Below are positions 29,031 to 36,804 of a stretch of 58,524 nt of DNA, piece after piece. Where the stretch lies: NCBI RefSeq assembly GCF_029946185.1, contig NZ_JAQSEA010000085.1, positions 1 to 58,524 on the forward strand, written 5' to 3'. Under the pieces are notes generated by a model, which was given only the letters and a program-made list of their open reading frames with translations, was not told the DNA's origin and searched no databases. Positions within the stretch are counted from its first letter, which is position 1. Every line of letters begins with the position of its first letter. A program made the translations under genes and the position numbers. This DNA comes from Prosthecobacter sp. (lineage in GTDB: Bacteria > Verrucomicrobiota > Verrucomicrobiia > Verrucomicrobiales > Verrucomicrobiaceae).

Positions 29031-30629
29031 TCAGTCAGCAAGAAGCTTGTTCACCGTATAATAGGCCATGCGATGCCACAGCATCGTCCCATCTTTCGCC
29101 TTGAGCTTTGGCAGCTCAAACTCATGCACGTAGCCGGTGCGCAGCTCCCCACAGGCCACCTCCAGCACCAGCCCATCCTCAGATAGCTTCGCGCTTGAAA
29201 TACTGAGCGGCTTCGCATCCAGCTCATCCCCACCATACTTGCTCTGAAACGGATACGTGTAGCTCTGCCCCGTCAGCTCACCCACACTTGCCGTGTCCAC
29301 CGGCAGCGTAAACGTAAAGCGAAACCCCGCTTTCGTCAGTTCCATCTTCTCCACCTCCAGCGGCGTCTTCTTCGTCCACACCACCCGCTGCAAACCAAAC
29401 GGCCGATTCCCCTTGCTGTTCCACCCACGATTCGACTGCCCGACCACCAGCGATCCATCCTGCAAAAAATTCAGCCCCAGCGCCGCGCATTGCAGCCCAT
29501 CCACAAACGGAAAACACGCCCCTTGATACTCGCCGCCCACCTTCTCCAAAAACACACGATTCACCCCGCTCAGCACAAACTCCCCGAGAAACATCTGCTT
29601 CTCAAACGGCCCAAACTTACCGCCGCTTTTATCACAGGCGATCCCCGTGCCGCTCTGCCCCATCTTCACATACGGCAGCCACACCGCAGGCGGCGTGTAC
29701 CCCTGCACCGTCTTCATCGCCTCAGCCACCGTGATCCCATCCGGCTGCTTCGCCGCGATCTTCACCGGCGACTCCGGCCGCATCGCATCAGGGATGGATT
29801 CCGCATGTGAAAAGTACGCCCCCTTGCGCGCATGCATCAGCGGCGTCGTCGGCATCCAGTTGCCCTGCTGATCCGTGATAAAAATATCCCCCTCCGCATT
29901 CTGGCCAATGCCACACGGACTGCGAAATCCCGCGCACCACGGCTCCAGTTTGCCCTCCGGCGTCGTGCGCACCACCCAGCCGCGCCACAGCGGATGCTTC
30001 TCCTCATCGCCCGCACCCTTCCAAGCCTTGCCCATGCTGGAATTGAGCGAGGTGTACAGATTCCCCGCCGCATCAAACACCGGCCCATACGCATACTCAT
30101 GGTAAGCCCCCGACACCCCCCAGCCCGTGGCTGCGCTGAGATACTCATCCGCCTTGCCATCGCCATCCACATCCCGCAGCTTCGTCACCTCAGAACGCTG
30201 CGTCGCATACAGCGCCCCCTCATGCCAGGCCAGTCCCAGGATCTCATGCAGCCCGCTCGCAAACAGCTTGAACTCCGGCTTCGCCACATCCCCCGGATTC
30301 TGCGCGATCCACACCTCACCCTTGCGCAGTCCCACCGCCAGCCTGCCATCCGGCAGCACCGCGATACCGCTCGCCTCAAAATTCACGCCCTTCGGCAGCT
30401 CATAGGTTTCAGTCCTGTAGTACTCAGCCTGCTCCTGCGCCACCACTGAAGATGCCATCAACAAAAGCGCGAGAGCGTCCCGGAGTGCGGTGCCCTTCAG
30501 CACCGCTTTCCGACACGCCACGAAACTCTCGCCCACCCATCGCCCCAGCGAAGCGACAAATCCAAACACCCTCATCAAGGCAGGACTTCCCTCGCCTCTC
30601 CGCAGTCCCAAAACTTTCGCTCCTACCAT
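29031..30629 (-). CDS. Soluble-dehydrogenase-like beta-propeller protein
   Basis: 532 residues. From about residue 70 on, a six-bladed propeller similar to glucose/sorbosone dehydrogenases and PVC membrane-bound dehydrogenase domains: FEASGIAVLPDGRLAVGLRKG, GLHEILGLAWHEG, DVDGDGKADEYL, RSPCGIGQNAEGDIFITDQQGNW. The start at 30629 has a perfect AAGGAG nine bases upstream and overlaps the upstream stop as ATGGTAG, so translational coupling with the cytochrome gene is clear. Odd feature: the secretion signal (ALALLLMASSVVAQ) only appears at about residue 50, after a basic stretch that contains an inserted-looking palindrome (30487-30506). Probably passes electrons to the heme protein. Confidence 0.82.
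   Translation of the reverse strand: MVGAKVLGLRRGEGSPALMRVFGFVASLGRWVGESFVACRKAVLKGTALRDALALLLMASSVVAQEQAEYYRTETYELPKGVNFEASGIAVLPDGRLAVGLRKGEVWIAQNPGDVAKPEFKLFASGLHEILGLAWHEGALYATQRSEVTKLRDVDGDGKADEYLSAATGWGVSGAYHEYAYGPVFDAAGNLYTSLNSSMGKAWKGAGDEEKHPLWRGWVVRTTPEGKLEPWCAGFRSPCGIGQNAEGDIFITDQQGNWMPTTPLMHARKGAYFSHAESIPDAMRPESPVKIAAKQPDGITVAEAMKTVQGYTPPAVWLPYVKMGQSGTGIACDKSGGKFGPFEKQMFLGEFVLSGVNRVFLEKVGGEYQGACFPFVDGLQCAALGLNFLQDGSLVVGQSNRGWNSKGNRPFGLQRVVWTKKTPLEVEKMELTKAGFRFTFTLPVDTASVGELTGQSYTYPFQSKYGGDELDAKPLSISSAKLSEDGLVLEVACGELRTGYVHEFELPKLKAKDGTMLWHRMAYYTVNKLLAD
30487..30506. repeat. REP-like palindrome inside a coding N-terminus
   Basis: GCGGTGC (30487-30493) and GCACCGC (30500-30506) form a perfect 7-bp stem around a 6-base loop. 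They lie inside the codons that encode the N-terminal extension of the propeller protein. Confidence 0.5.
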
Positions 30630-32716
30630 GACAAGATCTCCTTCGTTAGCTTTCCGTTTTTGCTGATCACACGCTCAAATCCACCCTTCACCACCCGCAG
30701 CGTGTCCTCCACCTGCTGCCCATCCTCACGATATCGGAACGTCGGCACCCCATCCTTGCCCAGGGTATAGCCGCCAAACACGCGCGCACCCGTCGCCGCA
30801 GGCATCTCCTTCACATTCGTCCCCAGCGGCTTGATCGGAGGCATCGAGCGATCCTGCCAGTTGCTCATCGCATCCAGGAATCGTCCTTTCCAAATCACCG
30901 TCCAGCGGCTCGTCTTCGCATCAAACAACGCATTCAGTCCACCCGGAAAACCCACACCAATCGCATGTGAACCGGCACCTTCGATGAAGCTTCGGAAGAT
31001 GATGACTCGCTTTTCCTTACCAGGCTTCAGTTCAAAATCCGCCGACGACATCAGCCCCTCCGGCAGCGACTGCCCTTCCACCTCACGCAGATATGTCCAA
31101 ATGCTTTCGATCTCCTGATCCGCCTTCTTTCGGCCCACAAACATCGGCGGCATCACCGTCCCAGGCTGCGTCACCTGCGGATTGAGCAGCAGCTCCTTGA
31201 AATACTCCGGCTGCAAACGCTCGACCGTATGCGTGAGGCGGATCACCGGAGGCCCCAGCGATTTACGATCCTTCAGTCCATGGCACGCCACGCACGCCAG
31301 CCCCTTCGCACCCAGTAGCTGCCGCCCCGCCTCCGCCCGGTGGTGCTTCGCCAGCCCACTGACATCAATCTCAAGCGGCTTCTCCAAAGCATCCGCCGCA
31401 TTCAGCCACGCGATCATCATTTCCGTCTGCTCGCTGCCAAAGCTCGGCATGCGGGTGTCCATGTAGGGCCGCACGCTGCCGTCCTTGCCCCACAAGATTT
31501 TTTCAAACCACCCACGCGTCAGCTTGCGCCCCACCTTGTCGAGATTCGGCGGCAGATTTCCCAGTTGCCCCAGCGACTCAGCACCAGAATCATTCACGCC
31601 AAAGTACTGCGCGCGGGGGTCTTCGGGGCCGCCCTTGCCATCGCGATCATGGCAGGCGTAGCAGTTCAGCCGCGTCATCTGCCAGTCCACTTTTTCGTGC
31701 GCGGTCAGCTTGGGGGCGTCCCCTTTCTGCACCAGGGCCAGTGCGAGTTTGAGCGCGCGCTTTTCGAGGTCGTTGAGATCAAAGCGCGGGGTGCCGGAGG
31801 GCTGCTTTTCCGCGAGACATCCCAGATCAGCCGAGAGGTCTTTCATGGGCTGGGTGGGGGTGGCTGTTGCGGTGACGGGTGAATCAAGCTTGTGGCAGGC
31901 CACGCAGTTCATCTCCTGAAAAATCTTGCGACCCTTCTCAGCGCCTTGGCGCGGGATTTTTAAAGCGGCACGTGCTTCAGCTTTCTCTGCGACGCGGCCT
32001 ATGTGCAGATAGGCCGCGATGTCCGAGGCCTCCTGGGCTGAGAGGCGCATGTCCGGCATGCGGCCTGAAGGGCGGAGCGTGAGGGGGTGCTTGAGGAAAT
32101 GCGAAAGGGCGGTGAAGGCATAGGCATCCGCCAAAGCAATCGGCACAGACGCATTGCCCGGCTTATCGACCTCGGCTTCTGCCGCGACCTTCGGGGGACG
32201 CGCGTCTTGAGCGGGCTCATGGCAGGCCACGCAGCCGACTTTGTGATAGAGTTCCTTGCCACGCTCCACGTCCCCGGCGGGCACCTGCGGGACGTCCTGT
32301 TTCAGGCTGCTGAGGTATTCCACCAAGGCCTCGACCTTTTCATCATCGCCTTCCGCGCCTGCAAACAAACCCGGCATCTGCGTGCCTTTTTTTCGCGACT
32401 GCGGGCTGCGAATCATGAGCCACAGCGTGTCGGGATCCAGCCGTGAACCGACGCCACCCAGATGAGGTCCGGCCTTGGGCTTGAGACGTTCCTCCCAGGA
32501 CTTCGGCACCGCGTGGCAGGCGGTGCAGTTCAGCTCCCCGAGCAGCAGCAGGCCGCCGTTTACCAGCGACTCGTCCGGGTCTTCGGGGATGTGGAACTGA
32601 TCAAACGTGTAAACAAACGCGTGGTTGATCGGCTCTGCCTGGAGAGGATGGGCCTGGAGCTGGCCGCAAAATAACGCAGAGATCGCAAAAAGGGTCCAGA
32701 GTTTTGATGAATTCAT
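30623..32716 (-). CDS. Periplasmic five-heme c-type cytochrome
   Basis: 697 residues with signal peptide MNSSKLWTLFAISALFCGQLQA. Five CxxCH heme c motifs: CTACH (64-68), CVACH (162-166), CVACH (271-275), CYACH (352-356) and CVACH (475-479). The spacing suggests repeated single cytochrome c domains, each followed by a methionine-containing PDMR/MPxF-type loop. The C-terminal ~150 residues (FELKPGKEKRVIIFRSFIEG onward) form a separate, PVC-typical beta-rich domain without heme. The stop overlaps the start of the propeller gene. Electron acceptor role for the neighbouring propeller dehydrogenase is inferred. Confidence 0.88.
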   Translation of the reverse strand: MNSSKLWTLFAISALFCGQLQAHPLQAEPINHAFVYTFDQFHIPEDPDESLVNGGLLLLGELNCTACHAVPKSWEERLKPKAGPHLGGVGSRLDPDTLWLMIRSPQSRKKGTQMPGLFAGAEGDDEKVEALVEYLSSLKQDVPQVPAGDVERGKELYHKVGCVACHEPAQDARPPKVAAEAEVDKPGNASVPIALADAYAFTALSHFLKHPLTLRPSGRMPDMRLSAQEASDIAAYLHIGRVAEKAEARAALKIPRQGAEKGRKIFQEMNCVACHKLDSPVTATATPTQPMKDLSADLGCLAEKQPSGTPRFDLNDLEKRALKLALALVQKGDAPKLTAHEKVDWQMTRLNCYACHDRDGKGGPEDPRAQYFGVNDSGAESLGQLGNLPPNLDKVGRKLTRGWFEKILWGKDGSVRPYMDTRMPSFGSEQTEMMIAWLNAADALEKPLEIDVSGLAKHHRAEAGRQLLGAKGLACVACHGLKDRKSLGPPVIRLTHTVERLQPEYFKELLLNPQVTQPGTVMPPMFVGRKKADQEIESIWTYLREVEGQSLPEGLMSSADFELKPGKEKRVIIFRSFIEGAGSHAIGVGFPGGLNALFDAKTSRWTVIWKGRFLDAMSNWQDRSMPPIKPLGTNVKEMPAATGARVFGGYTLGKDGVPTFRYREDGQQVEDTLRVVKGGFERVISKNGKLTKEILSW

Positions 32717-32758
32717 TTTTGCGCTTTTTACGTCACTTTGCGGCCATTCAAAATCCGA

Positions 32759-33334
32759 TTAAACTCCCATCTTCGCACGCTCGGTATCCAAGGCCTTGAT
32801 CCAAGGCGCAATGAAATGCCCGGAATCATGATAAGTGCGGCCCGAATACATGTGCTGGTCGATGACGCAGGGCTCATTCACGTAGATGCCGCCGCAGATT
32901 TCCAGATCAAATTTGCACTTGGCCACCGTGGCCATGCGCAGGCCTTTCACAATGTCCGCACGCGCAGGGATTTCCACGCCATGGCACACGCTCGCGCAGG
33001 GCTTCTTCTGCTCCCAGAACCACTTGGTGATGCGGATGAGATCAGCATCTTCACGAATGTACTCAGGGGCGCGACCACCACTGAAAAAGATACCGACGTA
33101 TTCCTCAGGGTTGATGTCCTTGAAAGCGATGTCGGCATCGATGCTGTAACCTTCCCACTCCTTGGTGATGGTCCAGCCGGGCTTAACCTCATGCAGCACC
33201 ATCTGGTATTTCCGTTTTTCCGGCGCAGCCACCACCGGCGTGTAGCCGCCCTCAATGAGGCGGTAAAAAGGATACAGCGTGTCAACGGTTTCAGTGGCGT
33301 CACCGACGATGATAAGGACTTTGGCTTCGGACAT
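32759..33334 (-). CDS. DJ-1/PfpI family protein
   Basis: 191 residues, no signal peptide. Nucleophile elbow CASVCHGVEIPA with Cys117-His118, and an early Glu (TETVDTLYPFYRL) matching the Glu of the DJ-1/PfpI active site. Members act as proteases, glyoxalases, chaperones or amidotransferase-like hydrolases; the activity here cannot be told. It lies 42 bases upstream of the cytochrome gene and in the same direction. Confidence 0.85.
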   Translation of the reverse strand: MSEAKVLIIVGDATETVDTLYPFYRLIEGGYTPVVAAPEKRKYQMVLHEVKPGWTITKEWEGYSIDADIAFKDINPEEYVGIFFSGGRAPEYIREDADLIRITKWFWEQKKPCASVCHGVEIPARADIVKGLRMATVAKCKFDLEICGGIYVNEPCVIDQHMYSGRTYHDSGHFIAPWIKALDTERAKMGV

Positions 33335-33370
33335 GGTTTGTAGTGTGGTGGTTGAGTGTAGTTGCGTGGG

Positions 33371-33877
33371 TTAATCTGTCTCTCTGAAATAGAAAATGCC
33401 TTTTTCCTGGTCGATCCAAATTTCGGGAACGGAGCAGCCGGGCTTCCCTACATGCAGTCCTCGCTTGAGTGTACCCAGGGCAAACCAAGGCGTTGGCTTG
33501 AGCGTGGAATTTTCGATGTAACCAACATGATCAACTTTTTCGGTCGATAACTCGTCTTGCTTCGGCATGCCCTTGTCATGCCGGTTCTTCTCGTCCCATT
33601 TCAAAACCTCAGCGACATGCTGTTCACAAACAGAAACCGGGGCTTCAAAGCGCACCAGTAATTCGTAGGCAAATCCAAATGAGTATTGTGCGATCTGAAT
33701 GTTGTGAGCAGTGCTCGGCAAAGGGAAACGGATTCCTTGTTTGAGAGCTTCATCACGCGACATTGGCACATCATTGCGCTTAATCGTCGGCCTGGCACAT
33801 CTGGCAGCAGTCACCGCGAAAAGCACGATCACTGCCGTCGATATCCAAAGTCCCCAATGCTTGAATTTAAAAGTCAT
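33371..33877 (-). CDS. Small membrane-anchored hypothetical protein
   Basis: 168 residues. One N-terminal transmembrane segment (WGLWISTAVIVLFAVTAA) followed directly by Arg-Cys, which could be a lipid-attachment Cys but is not a standard lipobox. The rest is soluble with no motif I recognise. Gaps to the neighbours are 36 and 12 bases, both same strand, so it belongs to the operon. Confidence 0.6.
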   Translation of the reverse strand: MTFKFKHWGLWISTAVIVLFAVTAARCARPTIKRNDVPMSRDEALKQGIRFPLPSTAHNIQIAQYSFGFAYELLVRFEAPVSVCEQHVAEVLKWDEKNRHDKGMPKQDELSTEKVDHVGYIENSTLKPTPWFALGTLKRGLHVGKPGCSVPEIWIDQEKGIFYFRETD

Positions 33878-33889
33878 CTTTTGATGAGA

Positions 33890-34795
33890 TCACATCTGCG
33901 TGACGATTGAATCCAAATAATCTCTGCCCCGCACGATTTCCGCCGTCGTCTCCGCCGCTGTCGGCATGATCGGAATACCACGCGGTGTGGGGTGCATGAA
34001 GATTTCCGTGGGACCGTTAAAACGGATGTCCTTCAGAGCTATCAGCAGCGGCTTCCAGTCGAGCTTACCACGTCCCGGCATCTGCTGCAGTTCCTCATCC
34101 TTCGGCATCGCCTTCATGCAGCCCATGCCGTACTCCCAGGCATAAAAGAGGGTCATCTTTTGGTCGATGTGCTTGATGAGATCCGCCAGCAGCGCGGAGT
34201 CCTGTGGCAGATGATAGGGAGCGAGTGCGATGCCAATACCAGGAATGCCGCGAATGCCATCCGCCAGCCAGCGCAGTGAGTCCGGGGTGTCGATGAGGTT
34301 GTTGATGTGGTTCTCAACGCCAATCGTGACCCCGTTCTCCGCAGCCAGCGCAGCATGCGGCTTCATCTTTTCCACGAAAGCATTCACATTCACCTTCAGC
34401 TGCTGCGGTGACACCTTGTAGTCCCCCGCACCACCCGTGACGACAAACGTGCCACCCATCTTCTTCACAACCGGGATCTCGTCCGTCAGCTTGAACGGTC
34501 CCAGATCATACCGGGTGCTGCCGCCAAAGCTGAGCCCCTGTTCCTTGAGCATGGCGGCGAATTTCTCATGGCCGATGGCATCCATCTCCTCGCGCTGCGT
34601 GCCGTGTTTCTTGGGCCAGAGTTCGATGGCTGTGGCACCGGTCTTCTTCACTTCGGGGAGGATCTCAGCGAGTGGGAGGCTCCCATACATCGCGGAGGCG
34701 AGCATGTAATTCAGCTTCCACGGCGGCTCGGCGGCGAACGAGGGCGCGACAGCAAGAGCGGACAGGGATTGCAGGAAGCGGCGACGGTTGCTCAT
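33890..34795 (-). CDS. Tat-exported sugar phosphate isomerase/epimerase-like protein
   Basis: 301 residues. Twin-arginine-like signal SNRRRFLQSLSALAV, then a xylose-isomerase-like TIM barrel (AP_endonuc_2): GATAIELWPKKHG, GGTFVVTGG, GVTIGVENHINN with the metal-ligand Glu, LAPYHLPQD and a His near the end (IFMHPTPRG). Export of such an enzyme is common in PVC bacteria. The substrate is unknown. First gene of the minus-strand set that continues to 28102. Confidence 0.82.
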   Translation of the reverse strand: MSNRRRFLQSLSALAVAPSFAAEPPWKLNYMLASAMYGSLPLAEILPEVKKTGATAIELWPKKHGTQREEMDAIGHEKFAAMLKEQGLSFGGSTRYDLGPFKLTDEIPVVKKMGGTFVVTGGAGDYKVSPQQLKVNVNAFVEKMKPHAALAAENGVTIGVENHINNLIDTPDSLRWLADGIRGIPGIGIALAPYHLPQDSALLADLIKHIDQKMTLFYAWEYGMGCMKAMPKDEELQQMPGRGKLDWKPLLIALKDIRFNGPTEIFMHPTPRGIPIMPTAAETTAEIVRGRDYLDSIVTQM

Positions 34796-34904
34796 GTGTG
34801 AATAAACGCTGGCATGAGGTGCAGTTCATTCAGACTTTGGGTTACCTTCTTCAGGTTTTGCGGCGGGTGGCAAGAACCTGGAAGTGGGTGGGGGGAAGCG
34901 GAGA

Positions 34905-34985
34905 AGTCAAGGGGGCAAGGCTTGTCAAGGAGGGTCAAGGGCAGCACCTTGACCTCTTGACTTCCTGACGACTCTTTGACCTCCC
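34905..34985. repeat. GTCAAG/CTTGAC repeat cluster after murA
   Basis: Several TCAAG words (three forward, then two or three as CTTGA) in ~80 bases form an inverted arrangement, including a perfect 8-bp stem GGTCAAGG (34933-34940) and CCTTGACC (34947-34954). It sits just downstream of the minus-strand murA stop. Related clusters occur at 48356, 50359 and 51900. Possibly a 3' structural element or terminator. Confidence 0.6.
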
Positions 34986-34986
34986 C

Positions 34987-36252
34987 TCACTTATCCTGCA
35001 CCCGCTCAAGCTGCGCACCCAGTGCCGCCAGCTTGTCATCCAGATGCTCGTAACCACGATCAATGTGATAGAGGCGGTGAATCTCGGTCTTGCCTTCAGC
35101 CACCAGCCCAGCGAGAACCAGCGCGGCTGAGGCACGCAAATCTGAAGCCATCACAGGAGCGCCCTTCATCACACTGCCACCGCGAATGCGGGCGGTAGCA
35201 CCCTGGAGATCAATGTTGGCTCCCATGCGCTTCATTTCGGCGCAGTGCATGAAGCGCTGCGGGAAGATGGTTTCAGTGATGGTGCTGGTGTCATTGATGA
35301 CACAGGCGAGCGCGCACATCTGCGCCTGCATGTCGGTGGGAAAGCCGGGATAGCAGAGTGTGGTAAGATCGAAGCCTTTGGCATTCGGATTGGGCCGGAC
35401 GGTGATGCTGTCCTTGGTGATTTCGATGGGGAAGCCGCATTTGATCAGCGCATCCGTGATGGTCTTCATGTGCTCTGGCATGACACGCTTCAAGGTGACG
35501 CCGTCACCCAGCATCGCGCCAGCCACGAGGAAGGTGCCGGCCTCGATGCGGTCAGGAATGACGATGTGCTCTGCGCCATGCAGTTCCTTCACGCCTTCAA
35601 TGGTGATGCGGTTCGTGCCTGCGCCTTCGATCTTCGCGCCCATCTTGATGAGGAAGTTCGCCAGATCTTCGACCTCCGGCTCAGCGGCTGCGCCTTCAAT
35701 CGTGGTGGTGCCTTTGGCGAGCACTGCGGCCATCATGACATTGTCCGTGCCGAGCACGGTGGAGCCGTGCTTGCCCATGAGATTCATCGGGCCGCCTTTG
35801 AAGCCTTTTTTGGCATTCACAAAAATGTCGCCACCTTCCACGAGGATCTGTGCGCCGAGTGCTTCGAGACCTTTGAGATGGAGATCGACTGGACGGTCCC
35901 CGATGACGCAACCACCCGGCAGAGAAACCGTACACTCCTTCAGCCGCCCCGTGAGCGGGCCGAGCACGCAGATGGAGGCACGCATTTTGCGCACCAGTTC
36001 ATAAGGCGCGACGGATTTGATCTTCTCCGCCTTCACGACCACGACGCCGCTGGCTCGCTCCACCTCCGCACCGAGTTCTCCGAGGATGCGCACCATGTAG
36101 TTGGTATCGCTGAGATCAGGCACTCGGCGGATGGTGCAGGTGTCTTTGGTGAGCAGCGTCGCCGCGAGAATGGGCAGCGAGGAGTTCTTTGAACCGCTGA
36201 TGTTGATGCGGCCCTTAAGAGGTGCGCCGCCGTGAACGATGAGTTTTTCCAT
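34987..36252 (-). CDS. murA: UDP-N-acetylglucosamine 1-carboxyvinyltransferase
   Basis: First committed step of peptidoglycan synthesis: transfers enolpyruvate from PEP to UDP-GlcNAc in the cytoplasm. 421 residues, the normal family length. Lys22 (GSKNSSLP) and catalytic Cys115 in PGGCVIGDRPVD sit at the same numbers as in E. coli MurA, so fosfomycin sensitivity would be expected. The EPSP-synthase repeats are intact, with GTDNVMMAAVLA and PGFPTDMQAQ. It is divergent from blaI, sharing the 138-base region that holds the BlaI-type operators, so murA could also be under that repressor; this is an inference. Confidence 0.97.
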   Translation of the reverse strand: MEKLIVHGGAPLKGRINISGSKNSSLPILAATLLTKDTCTIRRVPDLSDTNYMVRILGELGAEVERASGVVVVKAEKIKSVAPYELVRKMRASICVLGPLTGRLKECTVSLPGGCVIGDRPVDLHLKGLEALGAQILVEGGDIFVNAKKGFKGGPMNLMGKHGSTVLGTDNVMMAAVLAKGTTTIEGAAAEPEVEDLANFLIKMGAKIEGAGTNRITIEGVKELHGAEHIVIPDRIEAGTFLVAGAMLGDGVTLKRVMPEHMKTITDALIKCGFPIEITKDSITVRPNPNAKGFDLTTLCYPGFPTDMQAQMCALACVINDTSTITETIFPQRFMHCAEMKRMGANIDLQGATARIRGGSVMKGAPVMASDLRASAALVLAGLVAEGKTEIHRLYHIDRGYEHLDDKLAALGAQLERVQDK

Positions 36253-36348
36253 GAGTGAATGCTTTGTGCTGCGAAAAGAGGCAGTGGCAAGCCATTCTTC
36301 GAATTCCTGCGACCAAATAGATTCTTTAAAAAAAGCTCTTGCCCATTT

Positions 36349-36386
36349 GGATTACATGCGTAATCCGTGGATCACGTTTGTAATCC
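36349..36386. promoter_or_regulatory. Two tandem operators before blaI
   Basis: A perfect palindrome GGATTAC-ATGC-GTAATCC (36349-36366) and a near copy GGATCAC-GTTT-GTAATCC (36369-36386) lie with centres 20 bases apart, ending 4 bases before the blaI ATG. This layout is typical of autoregulated winged-helix repressors of the BlaI/MecI family. An A/T-rich stretch (36322-36335) just upstream could be part of the promoter. Confidence 0.75.
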
Positions 36387-36390
36387 GACC

Positions 36391-36795
36391 ATGGCACGCC
36401 GCACACCAACACCTCCCGCCCCGAAGATTTCCGATGCCGAATGGACGGTGATGAAGGTCCTGTGGGAACGCGGGACCAGCACTCTGGCCGAAGTCGTCAA
36501 AGATCTCGAAGGCCGACTGCACTGGAAGCCGCGCACGGTGCAAAGCCTCATCCGCCGCCTCACCGACAAAGGGGCGCTCGCCGTCGAAGCCGTGGGCCGC
36601 GAGTTCCGCTACACCCCCGCCGTGGCCCAGGACCAATGCCAGCACGAAGAGAGCCGCAGTTTCCTGGATCGCGTCTTCAATGGCCGCCTCACCCCGTTCG
36701 TCGCCGGGCTCATGGATCGTGAAGATGTCTCGCAAGATGACCTCGCCGCGCTGCGTGAAGTGCTAAATCAGGCTGAGAAAAAACTCAAAAAGTAG
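36391..36795 (+). CDS. BlaI/MecI/CopY-family transcriptional repressor
   Basis: 134 residues from the Met of MARRTPTPPAP. Winged helix-turn-helix: ISDAEWTVMKVLWERGTSTLAEVVKDL, then PRTVQSLIRRLTDKGAL, followed by a C-terminal dimerisation helix (LAALREVLNQAEKKL). In this family the regulator is removed by cleavage or signalling from the adjacent M56 peptidase. The start was chosen at 36391 because it follows the operators; the upstream in-frame ATG (36367) lies inside them. Nine bases separate it from the M56 gene. Confidence 0.92.
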   Translation: MARRTPTPPAPKISDAEWTVMKVLWERGTSTLAEVVKDLEGRLHWKPRTVQSLIRRLTDKGALAVEAVGREFRYTPAVAQDQCQHEESRSFLDRVFNGRLTPFVAGLMDREDVSQDDLAALREVLNQAEKKLKK

Positions 36796-36804
36796 TCCCA
36801 TCCC

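Noticed and set aside
35245-36192. 315-codon plus-strand frame
   Set aside because: Antisense to murA, which has its catalytic Cys115 and full length.
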